NCBI GenBank assembly: GCA_017084465.1
Contig: CP070896.1
Coordinates: 1,842,501 to 1,906,500 of the forward strand
Length of the DNA stretch: 64,000 nt
From: Lacrimispora xylanisolvens
GTDB lineage: Bacteria; Bacillota; Clostridia; Lachnospirales; Lachnospiraceae
Reading direction: 5' to 3'
Shown: piece by piece, positions 39,613-49,113 of the stretch
Layout of the letters: every line of letters starts with the position of its first letter
Numbering within the stretch: the first letter of the stretch is position 1
Position numbers and translations under genes: made by a program
The notes under the pieces: model-generated
Database searches by the model: none
What the model was told of the DNA's origin: nothing
Seen by the model: the letters and a program-made list of their open reading frames with translations, nothing else

Positions 39613-40398
39613 TTAATTGCCCGCTTTGTTCTGAATATTGTGATATACCTGGTTGTAATACTCTTCCAGGGATTTTTCAACCGTATCATTTTTAGTTATC
39701 AAAATCTCAACACGGCGGTTTTTTGCACGTCCATCTTCTGTATCAAACGGCGCGATAGGACGAAACTGTCCAAAACTCATCCCTACCAGTTTTTCCGGTG
39801 AAACAGCGTTTTGGCTCTGCAGAAAGATTATAACCTCTGCGGAACGCTGTGCAGACAACATACGGTCATTACGAATGTTATTGGCTCTCTCTGGGTTTCC
39901 CTGCGAGGTATGTCCCAATACCTGAACTTCCTTAATATTGTCATTGGCCTGTGCCATTGCAGCCGCAAACTCACTCAGGACATCTTTCCCTTCCTGTCTG
40001 AGAACAGAGCTGTCTCCATCAAAAAATACTTTATCACGAAATGAGATAAATGTGAAGCCGTCTCCACGTGTAATTTCGACAGAATCCTGCATATTCCGAT
40101 CATCAACAACTTTCTTTAGCATCAGATACAATTCATCAAAATCTGTACTTTCACCTCCGGAAGCAGGGCTTCCTTTGAGTTCTCCGTCCCCTTCATTCGC
40201 CTGAGCATTCAAAACAACCTGATCTGATGACTCAGCAGCACTTGGATTAAAACTTTGCACCAGAATCTTCCATTTATTCTGGTCAACGGAAGACATTGAA
40301 TACAGAAGAACAAAAAAGCACAGCAGCAATGTAACCATGTCTCCATATGTATCCATCCAGCTTCCAAGTTCTTCCGGCTTTTTATCTTTCTTTATCAT
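39613..40398 (-). CDS. motB: Flagellar motor stator protein MotB
   Basis: MotB anchors the stator to peptidoglycan and carries the proton- or sodium-binding Asp, here D20 at the start of the single membrane helix (DMVTLLLCFFVLLYS). The OmpA-type peptidoglycan-binding domain is at residues about 130-240 (VLGHTSQGNPERANNIRNDR, FRPIAPFDTEDGRAKNRRVEI). 261 residues, intact. Confidence 0.95.
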   Translation of the reverse strand: MIKKDKKPEELGSWMDTYGDMVTLLLCFFVLLYSMSSVDQNKWKILVQSFNPSAAESSDQVVLNAQANEGDGELKGSPASGGESTDFDELYLMLKKVVDDRNMQDSVEITRGDGFTFISFRDKVFFDGDSSVLRQEGKDVLSEFAAAMAQANDNIKEVQVLGHTSQGNPERANNIRNDRMLSAQRSAEVIIFLQSQNAVSPEKLVGMSFGQFRPIAPFDTEDGRAKNRRVEILITKNDTVEKSLEEYYNQVYHNIQNKAGN

Positions 40399-40448
40399 TT
40401 AATCACCTGTTTCCCTGTTTAAAACAGCTTCAATAATTTTCTGGTCTA

Positions 40449-41256
40449 TCAGGAAGATGCTTCCGTTGTGGCTCCGCCAGACCTTTTCTTTGCTATCTTA
40501 TTCTGCTGAGCCTGAGAAAGATAAGATAAAAGTTTTTCTTCAAGGTATTTCGGGTTATCGCCTGCCTGAATGGACAGAACACCTTCTATAATAATTTGTT
40601 TATAAAGAAATTCCTCATCATTTCGTATTCGGAGCTTTTGCCATAGGGCCAAAAAGTAAATGAGCCAGAACACAGCCATAAAATGTAGTGATAAGAGCAA
40701 CCGACATATCCTGCCCTAATGAGCTTGCTCCTCCGCCGTCCATATTCATACCCTTCAGCATATTTACTAATCCTACCAGGGTACCGATCATACCAAACGC
40801 TGGTGCTACGGAAGTTCCTTTCTCATATAAGCTGACATCCTGTTCATGCCTGTCAGACATGGCTGACACTTCACTCTCCAGCATTTCCCTTATTTTCTCC
40901 GCATCCATAGCATCTACAATGAGCATAATACTTTGCTTAAGAAATGGATCTTTAATGCCATTAGCCTGCTCTTCCAGAACCAGGAGACCTTTTTTTCTCG
41001 CTGTTTTAGCCATGTCGACCATAATATCAATTACTTTTTCCGCATCATATCTTTTGGGATTCAACATAATACCAACATGCTTCGGTATTTGTGCCAATGT
41101 TTTAAACGGATAACTTGCAATCAATGCTGCTATCGTACCGCCTACAACAATAATAACACTTGGTATATCTATAAAATTTCCAATTTTTTCGAACGTAATT
41201 CCATAAACAATGAGGATAATTCCCATTATCCAGCCTACAATCAACGAAATGTCCAT
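40449..41256 (-). CDS. motA: Flagellar motor stator protein MotA, frame broken once
   Basis: MotA forms the ion channel with MotB. Four membrane helices and the charged cytoplasmic loop are visible, with SVAPAFGMIGTLVGLVNML and GCVLAHLLFGPMA typical for the third and fourth helices. The frame breaks at an A-run near 40637 (one extra or two missing bases). Repaired length is about 269 residues. It starts close behind flbD. Confidence 0.93.
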
Positions 41257-41289
41257 GAATAACCTCCAACCATCCAGGCCGCTCCCGGA

Positions 41290-41493
41290 TTACTCTTTCC
41301 TCTTTTGTGCGCGTGCATAAATCTGAGCATTAAACTCAATTACCCGGTCTATAATTTCTTCAATACTTTCCTTAACTACATAATGCTTCCCGCTTACCAG
41401 GATCACATTTGATTCCGGAATAGATTCCACCCGCTCAATCTGTGTGCAGTTTATAATGAATTCTTCATCATTCAGTCGTGTAAGTCGAATCAT
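41290..41493 (-). CDS. flbD: FlbD/SwrD-family small flagellar protein
   Basis: The 67-residue protein begins MIRLTRLNDEEFIINCTQIE, closely matching the FlbD/SwrD family placed between flgE and motA or fliL in many clostridia and bacilli. In B. subtilis SwrD increases stator torque. GAGAGG precedes the start. It is cytosolic, with no membrane segment. Confidence 0.9.
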   Translation of the reverse strand: MIRLTRLNDEEFIINCTQIERVESIPESNVILVSGKHYVVKESIEEIIDRVIEFNAQIYARAQKRKE

Positions 41494-41511
41494 ATAATAC
41501 CTCTCCTTATG

Positions 41512-41542
41512 TCCGGAGAGACAGATTTAATGCCTCTCCGGA
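41512..41542 (-). promoter_or_regulatory. Hairpin in the flgE-flbD gap (possible attenuator or mRNA processing site)
   Basis: A perfect 9-bp stem of TCCGGAGAG and its complement (arms 41512-41520 and 41534-41542) surrounds a 13-base loop. It sits between flgE and the flbD ribosome site. No T-run follows, so a full terminator is unlikely. It might set the ratio of abundant hook protein to motor proteins. Confidence 0.45.
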
Positions 41543-41557
41543 TTGTTGTGGAACAAA

Positions 41558-43145
41558 TTATCGTTTCATATTAACCAGTTCTTCCAGCATCTGATCGGTT
41601 ACAGTGATGATTTTAGAGTTCGCCTGGAAACCTCTCTGTGTGGTAATCATGTCTGTCATTTCTGTGGCAAGGTCTACTTTGGCCATTTCAAGGAAGTTGC
41701 TTCTTATAACACCATCTGATCCTCCACCTTCAAATACACTTACATTTCCGGCACTTGCACCAACGGTATAATAATATCCGGAATCCTTTTCCAGACCGCC
41801 CATATTCTGGACACGTCCAAGAGCAATCTTACCAATTGTTACTGAATTGCCGTTTGAGGTGGTTCCGACAATGGATCCATCTGTCTGAATCTTATAAGTG
41901 GAAAACTCGGCCAGAGAGTCCTCTGTATTTGAACCACTACTGCTACTACCACTGTTTGATGATGCTGCAGTAGTCTGAGCAGTTAATAAATTCGCCTTTG
42001 CTTTGATAACTGCATTATTTGCAGCTTCAAGAGTTGCTTCTCCCGTACTTACTTTAATCTTCGCTGCATCCCGAATGCCCTGCAAAGATGAGTCTTCTAA
42101 AACACTTAATTTGTTTTTTACATCTTTTAATGCACTTTCAGCTGCATCAAAATCTGCCTTTTTTAGTTGGATCAGCTCGATAAACTTCTAATGCATCTTG
42201 ATAATCTGTAAAATATTTATCTAAATCCGGTTGAATGGCTTTAAGGTCATCCAGCGCCTTGGGGGCTATCAGTTCAGCTTTTTTCTGGATTAATGTATAT
42301 TCAGACTTCTCATAATCCTCAACACTATCATAATATTTTTTTTTCAATGTAGCATCTGTAGCATCACTCTGTAACGCATTATAAGCAGTTACCATAGCTG
42401 TCTTTTTAGCAGTTAATTCCAGCTCCAGATCATCAATCGTTAAAGATTTCGATTTAGCTTCATAATTAGACAGTGCTGTTACATATGCCTGCCTTGCTGC
42501 TGACAATGAAGCACTCTGATTGTTATATGCGACATTTGCGTCATCTAATGCTTTTTTAGCTATAGCCACGTTATCACTGTTCTCTTGGCTTTTCTGCTTA
42601 TTCAAAACTGATTGTGCAGGCAGCTTTAATGGTACAAGTGATCCTGTTGCAAATGTATCATCGTCCTGATTATAACTAAAACCATACACATAACTACCAC
42701 TATCATCTGTTAAGTAACCATTTGTATCTACCTTAAACTTACCAACTCTTGATAAATACAAACCGCTTGATTTTACTGCATCATCACCTTCTAACGAAAG
42801 TGAACCACCACTTAACATAGGACCAACAATAAAGAATCCCGTTCCCTCAATCATACAATCCAGACCGCTTGAGGATGGTGACATACTTCCAGTTGAAAAA
42901 TCGTAAGTAATTGCACCAGTAGTAACTCCATAACCAATTTGGTTGGCATTCACAGCACCGATTCCTCCAGTTTCGGTGTTACCACTAGATCCTGAGCTGG
43001 TGTTCTGATACATGGCATCCTTAAAAGACATACTTGCAGCTTTGTATCCCCATGTATTTACGTTTGCAATATTATTACCTATAACATCCATCTTTGCCTG
43101 ATGTGCTCTTAGACCTGCAACACCAGCGAACATTGATCTGACCAT
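41558..43145 (-). CDS. flgE: Flagellar hook protein FlgE with large helical insertion, frame broken once
   Basis: FlgE forms the hook. The N-terminus (MVRSMFAGVAGLRAHQ, GNNIANVNTWGYKAA) and C-terminus (VDLATEMTDMITTQRGFQANS) are intact. An extra base in the run at 42159-42164 breaks the frame; repaired length about 528 residues. Residues about 182-395 are an unusual Ala/Lys/Asp/Glu-rich helical stretch of coiled-coil type (KKALDDANVAYNNQ, IDDLELELTAKKTA, YDSVEDYEKSEYTL), followed by a serine-rich linker. Usual hook proteins have beta domains here. Confidence 0.9.
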
Positions 43146-43226
43146 ATTCTTTATCCTTTCTCTTTTGAAACTGCCGTCTCCCCATGTCAGTCAGACATAC
43201 AGGATAAGCCCCCATAAATGGTCCGG

Positions 43227-43599
43227 CTATAACAAAACGGCACTGTCAATATTGGTGAAAATATTCTCTTTCATTTCATTTCCTGACATAGTTGTTACTA
43301 CTGTGTTATTGGGAACATTCACGATAAACGCTCCCCCTTTCACTGATAATAACAACATCCTTCGCCCCTTTTAAACGGGCTTTTTCCACAGCAGACTGCA
43401 GATCATCTAAAAATGAAGGGGTTACTTCGATTCCCCGCTGATTCACCCGTTCTGCCGCATGTTTGGAAAAGTGAAGTTTCTCTTCTTCTCCAATCCGGCT
43501 GTTTAGAACATCACTAAAGCTGCTGCATTCCGATGCTGCTGCCGCACTGCGAAGTTTCAGTTGCCGGACATCTTCAAATTGGTTTATTTTTCCTATCAT
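43227..43599 (-). CDS. Flagellar operon protein (TIGR02530 family), frame broken once
   Basis: This small conserved protein lies between flgD and flgE in many Firmicutes. KLHFSKHAAERVNQRGI is the family signature. An extra base in the five-C run at 43333-43337 cuts the annotated frame; the other frame continues with AFIVNVPNNTVVTT and ends DSAVLL, the usual terminus, at 43227. Repaired length is about 124 residues from the ATG at 43599. A TTG two codons earlier is less likely. The function is unknown. Confidence 0.85.
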
Positions 43600-43659
43600 T
43601 TTCAATCACCAACCATATCATTCTGGTCCAAACCACTGCCATACTATCAGTTATACTGA

Positions 43660-44217
43660 CTATTTATCTGTTGTATCCTTTTCGTCAGTACTGTTCGCAG
43701 CGTTATTCTCAGTATTCTCAGTATTCGTACTATTTGTAGTTTCATCCGCCGGCTCATGTCCTTTTTCGTAAACAGACATAATACCAGACACTGGATATCC
43801 TGTTTTTGTGTCATCATCGAGATAAATGGTAGGTGTTCCATTATAAATGTCCACACGTGTAACTGCTCCCTTATGTTTTTCCACATTACCGTTTTTATCT
43901 AAAACGCCAATCAAAACCGACTTTCCCATCATAGAAGTACCATAATTGATTGTATTTACCTGGGCAAAATCGTCCATTGATGTGGAGAAATTATCCATTG
44001 CCTGCATCATGGCTATCTGTGTCATCTGCGTCATCATCTCAGAGTTATCCATGGGACTTGACATATCCTGGTTCTGAAGCTGTGCAGCCAAGAGTTTAAA
44101 AAACCCTTCTGTGGACAATTCACTGTTTTTTTTCGTACTGACATTGGAATCAGTGTCTGTTGTGGCAGCAGAGTTATATAACAAATTGCCTGTGCCTATT
44201 GAGTTCGTACTAGCCAT
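43660..44217 (-). CDS. flgD: Hook cap/assembly protein FlgD
   Basis: FlgD caps the growing hook. Residues 35-95 carry the family core (GFFKLLAAQLQNQDMSSPMD, MTQMTQIAMMQAMDNF). A beta domain follows and the last 30 residues are an Asn/Thr/Glu repeat (coded by nearly repeated triplets around 43690-43745). 185 residues, intact. It follows fliK by 19 bases. Confidence 0.93.
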   Translation of the reverse strand: MASTNSIGTGNLLYNSAATTDTDSNVSTKKNSELSTEGFFKLLAAQLQNQDMSSPMDNSEMMTQMTQIAMMQAMDNFSTSMDDFAQVNTINYGTSMMGKSVLIGVLDKNGNVEKHKGAVTRVDIYNGTPTIYLDDDTKTGYPVSGIMSVYEKGHEPADETTNSTNTENTENNAANSTDEKDTTDK

Positions 44218-44236
44218 CTTTTCTCCTTATCGTAAA

Positions 44237-45487
44237 TCACTCAATGATTTCATCTGAATCCACTCCTGATATACCAAGTCTCAGCTTTTGGATAAAATCA
44301 TCTCCAAAATCTTCGGAATGGTTCTGCCTCTGTTCCTGCTGTTCTCTCCCATTGCCCTGATGTTCCTGGTTATTATTCAGGTAATCCGGCTGCTGTTTGT
44401 CTACAATCACATGAATCGGACGATCTAAGTTATTTTCCAGGATAGTTCCCAATTCTCCAGCTGACTGGGACAGCATTTTTAAAGTTTTACTTTCCGAGCA
44501 GACAACCGATACACTCACCTGATCTTTCTCATAGGCAACTTTAATCAGTATCTTACCTAAATTATGAGGTTCCAGCTGCACTTCGAGACTTTTTTTGCCC
44601 GTTTCAATCTGTGATATGATTTTTTCTGATAGCTTTGCATTCAATTCCTCCAGATTCTGGACTGGCAAAGTAGTATTCGCTGTTTCTGCTTTGTGATTAC
44701 TCAATTCAGACATTTGTCCCGATGCTATAAGCTTTTCCTGAAACAATCCTGGGGCCTTATCCTGTGTGGTATCTTTGTCACTCTGGCTGTCCTTTTCATC
44801 TGCTTTTAACCGATACCCTGGTCCGTCAGCCCGCATAAGTTTTTTTTCTGTCACACCAGGGCCATACTCAGTAAGAACCTTCTTCGACACAGAACTTTCC
44901 TGTCCACTCATTTTTAAAAGAGTCTCTCCAGGTCCATTTACTTCTTTCTTTTCTCCATTCTTCAATGAAGCAACATGTTCATCTTGTGCTGCCAGCCCGA
45001 TTTGGGAATCCGGCACAGTCTTTTTGGGCATCATACTATTTAATGCATTGAACTCTTCCTTTTCCTGAATCAGTTCATTATCATCCTCTGGGTTCCAGTT
45101 TTTTAATCGAAACTCCTTAAGTAACTGAAATGAGTCCACAGATTTTGTATCTCCTGATTCTTCTTTTGAATTCAATGGGTCAGGAATCTGTCCCTTTAAG
45201 GATTCCATTCCTGCAATAAGCATCTCTTTTTTCTGCGGATCCAAAGTTTCCGTTGCTTCACTGGTTTTTCCAGCCTGCTGCGCCTGTGGAACCCCCGCAT
45301 TGGATGCTACTGTCTCCAGATCCTTATTTATATCTTTTTTGTCTTTGCTTCCAGTGTCTTTCTTTAGATCTTTTTCTCTCATCATTTTCTTAAAACCAGA
45401 AGAATCATTTACTGATTTCTCATCTATCTTCTGAGATTTTGGCATTTGCCTGATTAAAACTTCCACACTGTTTGTTTTCATCTCCAT
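44237..45487 (-). CDS. fliK: Hook-length control protein FliK
   Basis: FliK measures hook length and acts on FlhB. The C-terminal domain (SLEVQLEPHNLGKILIKVAYE) is typical; the N-terminal 300 residues are disordered and rich in Lys, Glu and Ser. I chose the ATG at 45487 (MEMKTNSVEV), preceded by GGAGGGAG; the frame opens earlier at 45523, but that would place the ribosome site inside. 416 residues, intact. Confidence 0.9.
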   Translation of the reverse strand: MEMKTNSVEVLIRQMPKSQKIDEKSVNDSSGFKKMMREKDLKKDTGSKDKKDINKDLETVASNAGVPQAQQAGKTSEATETLDPQKKEMLIAGMESLKGQIPDPLNSKEESGDTKSVDSFQLLKEFRLKNWNPEDDNELIQEKEEFNALNSMMPKKTVPDSQIGLAAQDEHVASLKNGEKKEVNGPGETLLKMSGQESSVSKKVLTEYGPGVTEKKLMRADGPGYRLKADEKDSQSDKDTTQDKAPGLFQEKLIASGQMSELSNHKAETANTTLPVQNLEELNAKLSEKIISQIETGKKSLEVQLEPHNLGKILIKVAYEKDQVSVSVVCSESKTLKMLSQSAGELGTILENNLDRPIHVIVDKQQPDYLNNNQEHQGNGREQQEQRQNHSEDFGDDFIQKLRLGISGVDSDEIIE

Positions 45488-45562
45488 TGTTCTCCCTCCT
45501 TTCTCTTCTTTGCCATCAGGCATTATTTTTTATGGTAACTGCCGGATTTTTAACCGGCAGGA

Positions 45563-46012
45563 CTACCTGCTGCTACGAACTGACATCGTATTGGAAACAA
45601 ATTCTTCGATAAACAGTTCTTCGCTTTTCAGTACTTCTTTGTTGTACTGATCCAGCTTTTTTTCTTTCAACTTATCTATAGAAGCTTTTTCTTTTTTCGC
45701 CTCGATTACTTCAGCCCGCTTCTGCTCTTCTTTTTTCTTAAGTTTTAAGAGTACTCCCTGTTCTGCCACTATTCTTTGCTGGATAAATGTGATATAACGT
45801 TCATACTCCCTCATGATATTAACAGTAACGCCACACTGGGTATCTTCTCTGAAACGTACGGCCGCACTTTGGCTCTTATCCATCAATTCCTCAATCCGTC
45901 TCTCCTGCTGTGCGATATCTGCAAGAATCTGCGCATGTTCCGTTTTGAGATTCTCAAGCACCTGGTCTTTATAATTTAAAACAGTATTAAGAGGAAAATT
46001 GAATTTTTTCAT
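45563..46012 (-). CDS. fliJ: Flagellar export protein FliJ
   Basis: FliJ is a coiled-coil protein linking the FliI ATPase to the FlhA gate, like the gamma subunit of F-ATPase. The 149-residue protein is helical and strongly charged throughout (ERRIEELMDKSQSAAVRF; VLLKLKKKEEQKRAEVIEAK). It starts KKFNFPLNTVLNYKDQVLEN, typical for FliJ, and stands after fliI. Confidence 0.93.
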   Translation of the reverse strand: MKKFNFPLNTVLNYKDQVLENLKTEHAQILADIAQQERRIEELMDKSQSAAVRFREDTQCGVTVNIMREYERYITFIQQRIVAEQGVLLKLKKKEEQKRAEVIEAKKEKASIDKLKEKKLDQYNKEVLKSEELFIEEFVSNTMSVRSSR

Positions 46013-46034
46013 CTTTGGCCTTCTTTCACAGAGT

Positions 46035-47336
46035 TTACTTTAAAATCACTTTCATCTTCTCAAGTATTTCTTCATAGCTGTCATTTTCATTGATTCCCTG
46101 ACATAAAAACTTGTTGATCTTCTCTATCTTTGCAATGGCTACATCCAGCTTCGGGTTCGTTCCCGATTTGTAGGCACCAATTGATATTAAATCCTCATTT
46201 TTTTCATACAAGCTTAAAATATCTCTGATCTCAGAGGCCATTTTTCTGTGTTCTTCCGATACAATGTTAGTCATAAGACGGGATATACTGGCACTTACAT
46301 CGATCGCTGGAAAATGGTTGGCATTGGCCAGTTTTCTGCTTAGTACGATATGACCGTCTACAATACCTCGTACGGTATCTGCTATTGGCTCATTGGTATC
46401 ATCGCCTTCTACAAGAACTGTATAAATTCCAGTGATGGAACCTTCTTTAAAATTGCCGCTTCGTTCCAGAAGTTTTGGAAATTCAGCATAAATAGAAGGG
46501 GTATAACCTCTCGCTACCGGAGGTTCGCCAATGGCAAGACCAATCTCTCTTTGTGCCATGGCAAAACGGGTCAGGGAATCCATCATAAGGAGTACATCTT
46601 TTCCTTGATTCTTAAAATACTCTGCAATGGTGGTGGCAACCAGCGGACATTTCATACGAAGCATGGCCGGCTGATCCGAAGTGGCCACGATAAGAACCGA
46701 GCGTTTCATACCTTCCGGGCCTAAGTCCTTTTCAATAAACTCTCTTACCTCTCGACCACGCTCTCCCACCAGTGCAACAACATTGATATCTGCTTTTACG
46801 TTTCTGGCGATCATACCAAGCAGTGTACTTTTTCCAACACCACTTCCTGCAAAGATTCCAATACGCTGGCCTTTTCCAATGGTATTCATACCATCAATTG
46901 CCTTGACTCCAAATTCCAGCGGATCTGTGATAGGAGGTCGGGTCATAGGATTGATATAAGGGTTTTCTACATAATAATACTTGGGATTCTCAAAAGGTCC
47001 TTTTCCATCCATGGGTTCTCCCTTGGCATCAATAATCCGGCCTCTTAAAAAATCTCCCACAGGTATCTTCAAACGCCTTCTTGTATTTCTTACAAAGCTT
47101 CCAGCTGCAATTCCGCTCATGTTTTCATAAGCCATAAGCTGAATCTTATCATCTTTAAAGCCAACCACTTCCACAGGAATCTGTTCTTTCCTGTCTTCAT
47201 TGTAGATATAAGCGATATCTCCAATGCTGGCCTTTCCTCCGGAGGCTTCCATAGACATACCAACAATATTTTCAATCTTGCCAATATGATCTATGGTCTC
47301 CGTTTTCATGATTAAGTCCGTTAAATCTTTGAACAT
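46035..47336 (-). CDS. fliI: Flagellar export ATPase FliI
   Basis: FliI drives or assists export. Walker A is GIFAGSGVGKSTLLG, Walker B is DVLLMMDSLTRFA, and the VALVGERGREVREF motif is present. 433 residues, intact, of the usual length. It is 14 bases downstream of the repaired fliH stop and upstream of fliJ. Confidence 0.97.
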   Translation of the reverse strand: MFKDLTDLIMKTETIDHIGKIENIVGMSMEASGGKASIGDIAYIYNEDRKEQIPVEVVGFKDDKIQLMAYENMSGIAAGSFVRNTRRRLKIPVGDFLRGRIIDAKGEPMDGKGPFENPKYYYVENPYINPMTRPPITDPLEFGVKAIDGMNTIGKGQRIGIFAGSGVGKSTLLGMIARNVKADINVVALVGERGREVREFIEKDLGPEGMKRSVLIVATSDQPAMLRMKCPLVATTIAEYFKNQGKDVLLMMDSLTRFAMAQREIGLAIGEPPVARGYTPSIYAEFPKLLERSGNFKEGSITGIYTVLVEGDDTNEPIADTVRGIVDGHIVLSRKLANANHFPAIDVSASISRLMTNIVSEEHRKMASEIRDILSLYEKNEDLISIGAYKSGTNPKLDVAIAKIEKINKFLCQGINENDSYEEILEKMKVILK

Positions 47337-47350
47337 ACGGATTCCTCCTG

Positions 47351-48125
47351 CTACAGTCTTGCGTTATTAAGAATTCCCTTAATGTTTTCAATCTGGGTGT
47401 TTACGCTGACATCAATAATTTCTTCCGGAAGTTCGATAATGCATGTTCCTTCTTCTGAATGATCCATAGAAATAATTTTGATATTTCCCGGATATATGTG
47501 AAAGTTCATTTAGCAATCCCACATCTCCCTGGATCATCATTCCGGCATCCTTTTGTGATACATAGATCTTCACCCATTGAGTCTTTTTCAGTTTTCCTGC
47601 AGCAGCGACTATCATTCTTTTAATAATCTCACCGCTCGATTTCAAGCTGGTTTGGATCACCTTTTCCGCTATGGTTAGGGTAACTCGTTTTAAATCATCA
47701 ATATAGGTCTCCAGAATCCTGTTTTTTTCTTCTGTAACACTTTCTATGGTAGATTTAATGGTTTCACGGAATTCTTCCATATGTAAATCAAGTTCAGCCT
47801 TATGCTCTTCGTAAGCAGATGCACGTCCTTCCTGCAGACCGGCTTCATAGCCTTCCTGATAACCGGTCTCTCTGGCGTCTGCAAGAATTTTTTCAGCTTC
47901 TTCTCTTGCCTGATTTACTATCTCCTGTGCCCGATTAGAAGCCTTTTCAATAATCTCAGCAACCGGGGAATATTCATCTTCTTCAGCCGGCTGAAACCCT
48001 TCTTCCACCAAGGATCCGGTAGAATCCTTTTTCACAACGATATCTTCAAATTTCTGTTTAAAACCATATTCCAGAACCCGACTTGCAGCCTCAGGACCTT
48101 TGATAATATTAGGCAATGATATCAT
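47351..48125 (-). CDS. fliH: Flagellar export ATPase regulator FliH, frame broken once
   Basis: FliH binds FliI and the C-ring. An extended glutamate/alanine-rich helix (EKASNRAQEIVNQAREEAEK; GYEAGLQEGRASAYEEHKAE) with GxxxG-type repeats precedes a globular end. The frame breaks near 47485 (one extra A). The other frame continues with DHSEEGTCIIELPEEIIDV and ends at 47351. Repaired length about 257 residues. Overlaps fliG by 17 bases. Confidence 0.92.
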
Positions 48126-49113
48126 CCTTTCCGCCCTTGCTGATGATCAGCTCGCCTTCTTCTTCCAGACGTCTGATAATAGCAACGATTCTCTGCTGTG
48201 CCTCTTCAACATCTTTCAGACGAACATTAACGGTAACTTCCATATCGGACTGAATGCTTTCTTTCATACGGGTTGACATATTGTTGAAAATAACATCTGT
48301 AATCTGCTTATTGGCATTCTTAAGCGCATAAACCATATCCTTCATATCGCATTCGCGGATAAAACGCTGAATGGATCTGTCGTCCATCGTAATGATATCT
48401 TCGAAAACGAACATCTTTTTGCGGATGGTATCGGCCAGTTCTGCATCTTTTCTTCCCAACTCGTCGAAGATAAGTTTTTCGTTTCCTCTGTCCATATGGT
48501 TCATTACGTTTGCTATGTAATCGATACCGCCAACCGTTGTATAATCCGTGGTAAGGATACCGGAGAACTTCTTCTTTATCTCATTCTCCACGATCTTAAT
48601 GGCTTCCGGAGATGCGCTTTCCATTCTGGCGATTGATTCTACAACCTGAAGACGCTTCTCTGGAGAAAGCTCAGAGATAAGCTGCGCTGTCATCTCTTCA
48701 TTAGTATAGGATAGTACAAGCGCAATGGTCTGTGCTCTCTCATGCTGGAGAATCGAGAAAAGATTCTTGGAATCACTCTTCCGGATAAAGCCAAAGGATC
48801 TGGATTTAAGGGACTGGGTGACTTTCTGGAGCAGGCTGTTGGCAGTACTCTCTCCAAATGCCTTTTCCAAAACAGTTCTTGCATATTCCAGGCCACCGTC
48901 TGTTACCACCTTCTGAGTTAAACAGGTTTTATAAAACTCATCCAGTATGGCCTGTGTGGTTTCTGAAGGAACATGTCCCAGTTTTGCAACTTCGACTGTT
49001 AATTTCTCAATTTCCTCTTCACTCAGATACTTATATATTTTGGAAGCCTTATCCACGCCGAGTGAAACAATAACTGTTGCCGCTTTTTGTTCCGGCGTTA
49101 GATTAGTCGTCAT
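48109..49113 (-). CDS. fliG: Flagellar motor switch protein FliG
   Basis: FliG in the C-ring contacts the stator. The ATG at 49113 (MTTNLTPEQKAATVIVSLG) has GGAGG upstream; the ATG at 49128 is the less likely start. The EHPQ-like motif (LSELSPEKRLQVVESIARM) and the C-terminal charged helix (DDRSIQRFIRECDMKDMVYAL) with torque residues are visible. 334 residues, intact. Overlaps fliF by 11 bases. Confidence 0.96.
   Translation of the reverse strand: MTTNLTPEQKAATVIVSLGVDKASKIYKYLSEEEIEKLTVEVAKLGHVPSETTQAILDEFYKTCLTQKVVTDGGLEYARTVLEKAFGESTANSLLQKVTQSLKSRSFGFIRKSDSKNLFSILQHERAQTIALVLSYTNEEMTAQLISELSPEKRLQVVESIARMESASPEAIKIVENEIKKKFSGILTTDYTTVGGIDYIANVMNHMDRGNEKLIFDELGRKDAELADTIRKKMFVFEDIITMDDRSIQRFIRECDMKDMVYALKNANKQITDVIFNNMSTRMKESIQSDMEVTVNVRLKDVEEAQQRIVAIIRRLEEEGELIISKGGKDDIIA

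Noticed and set aside
40611..40650. Exact nature of the motA indel (one extra or two missing bases)
   Set aside because: Both restore the frame (K-L-R or K-K-L-R); sequence alone cannot decide, so no separate claim is made.
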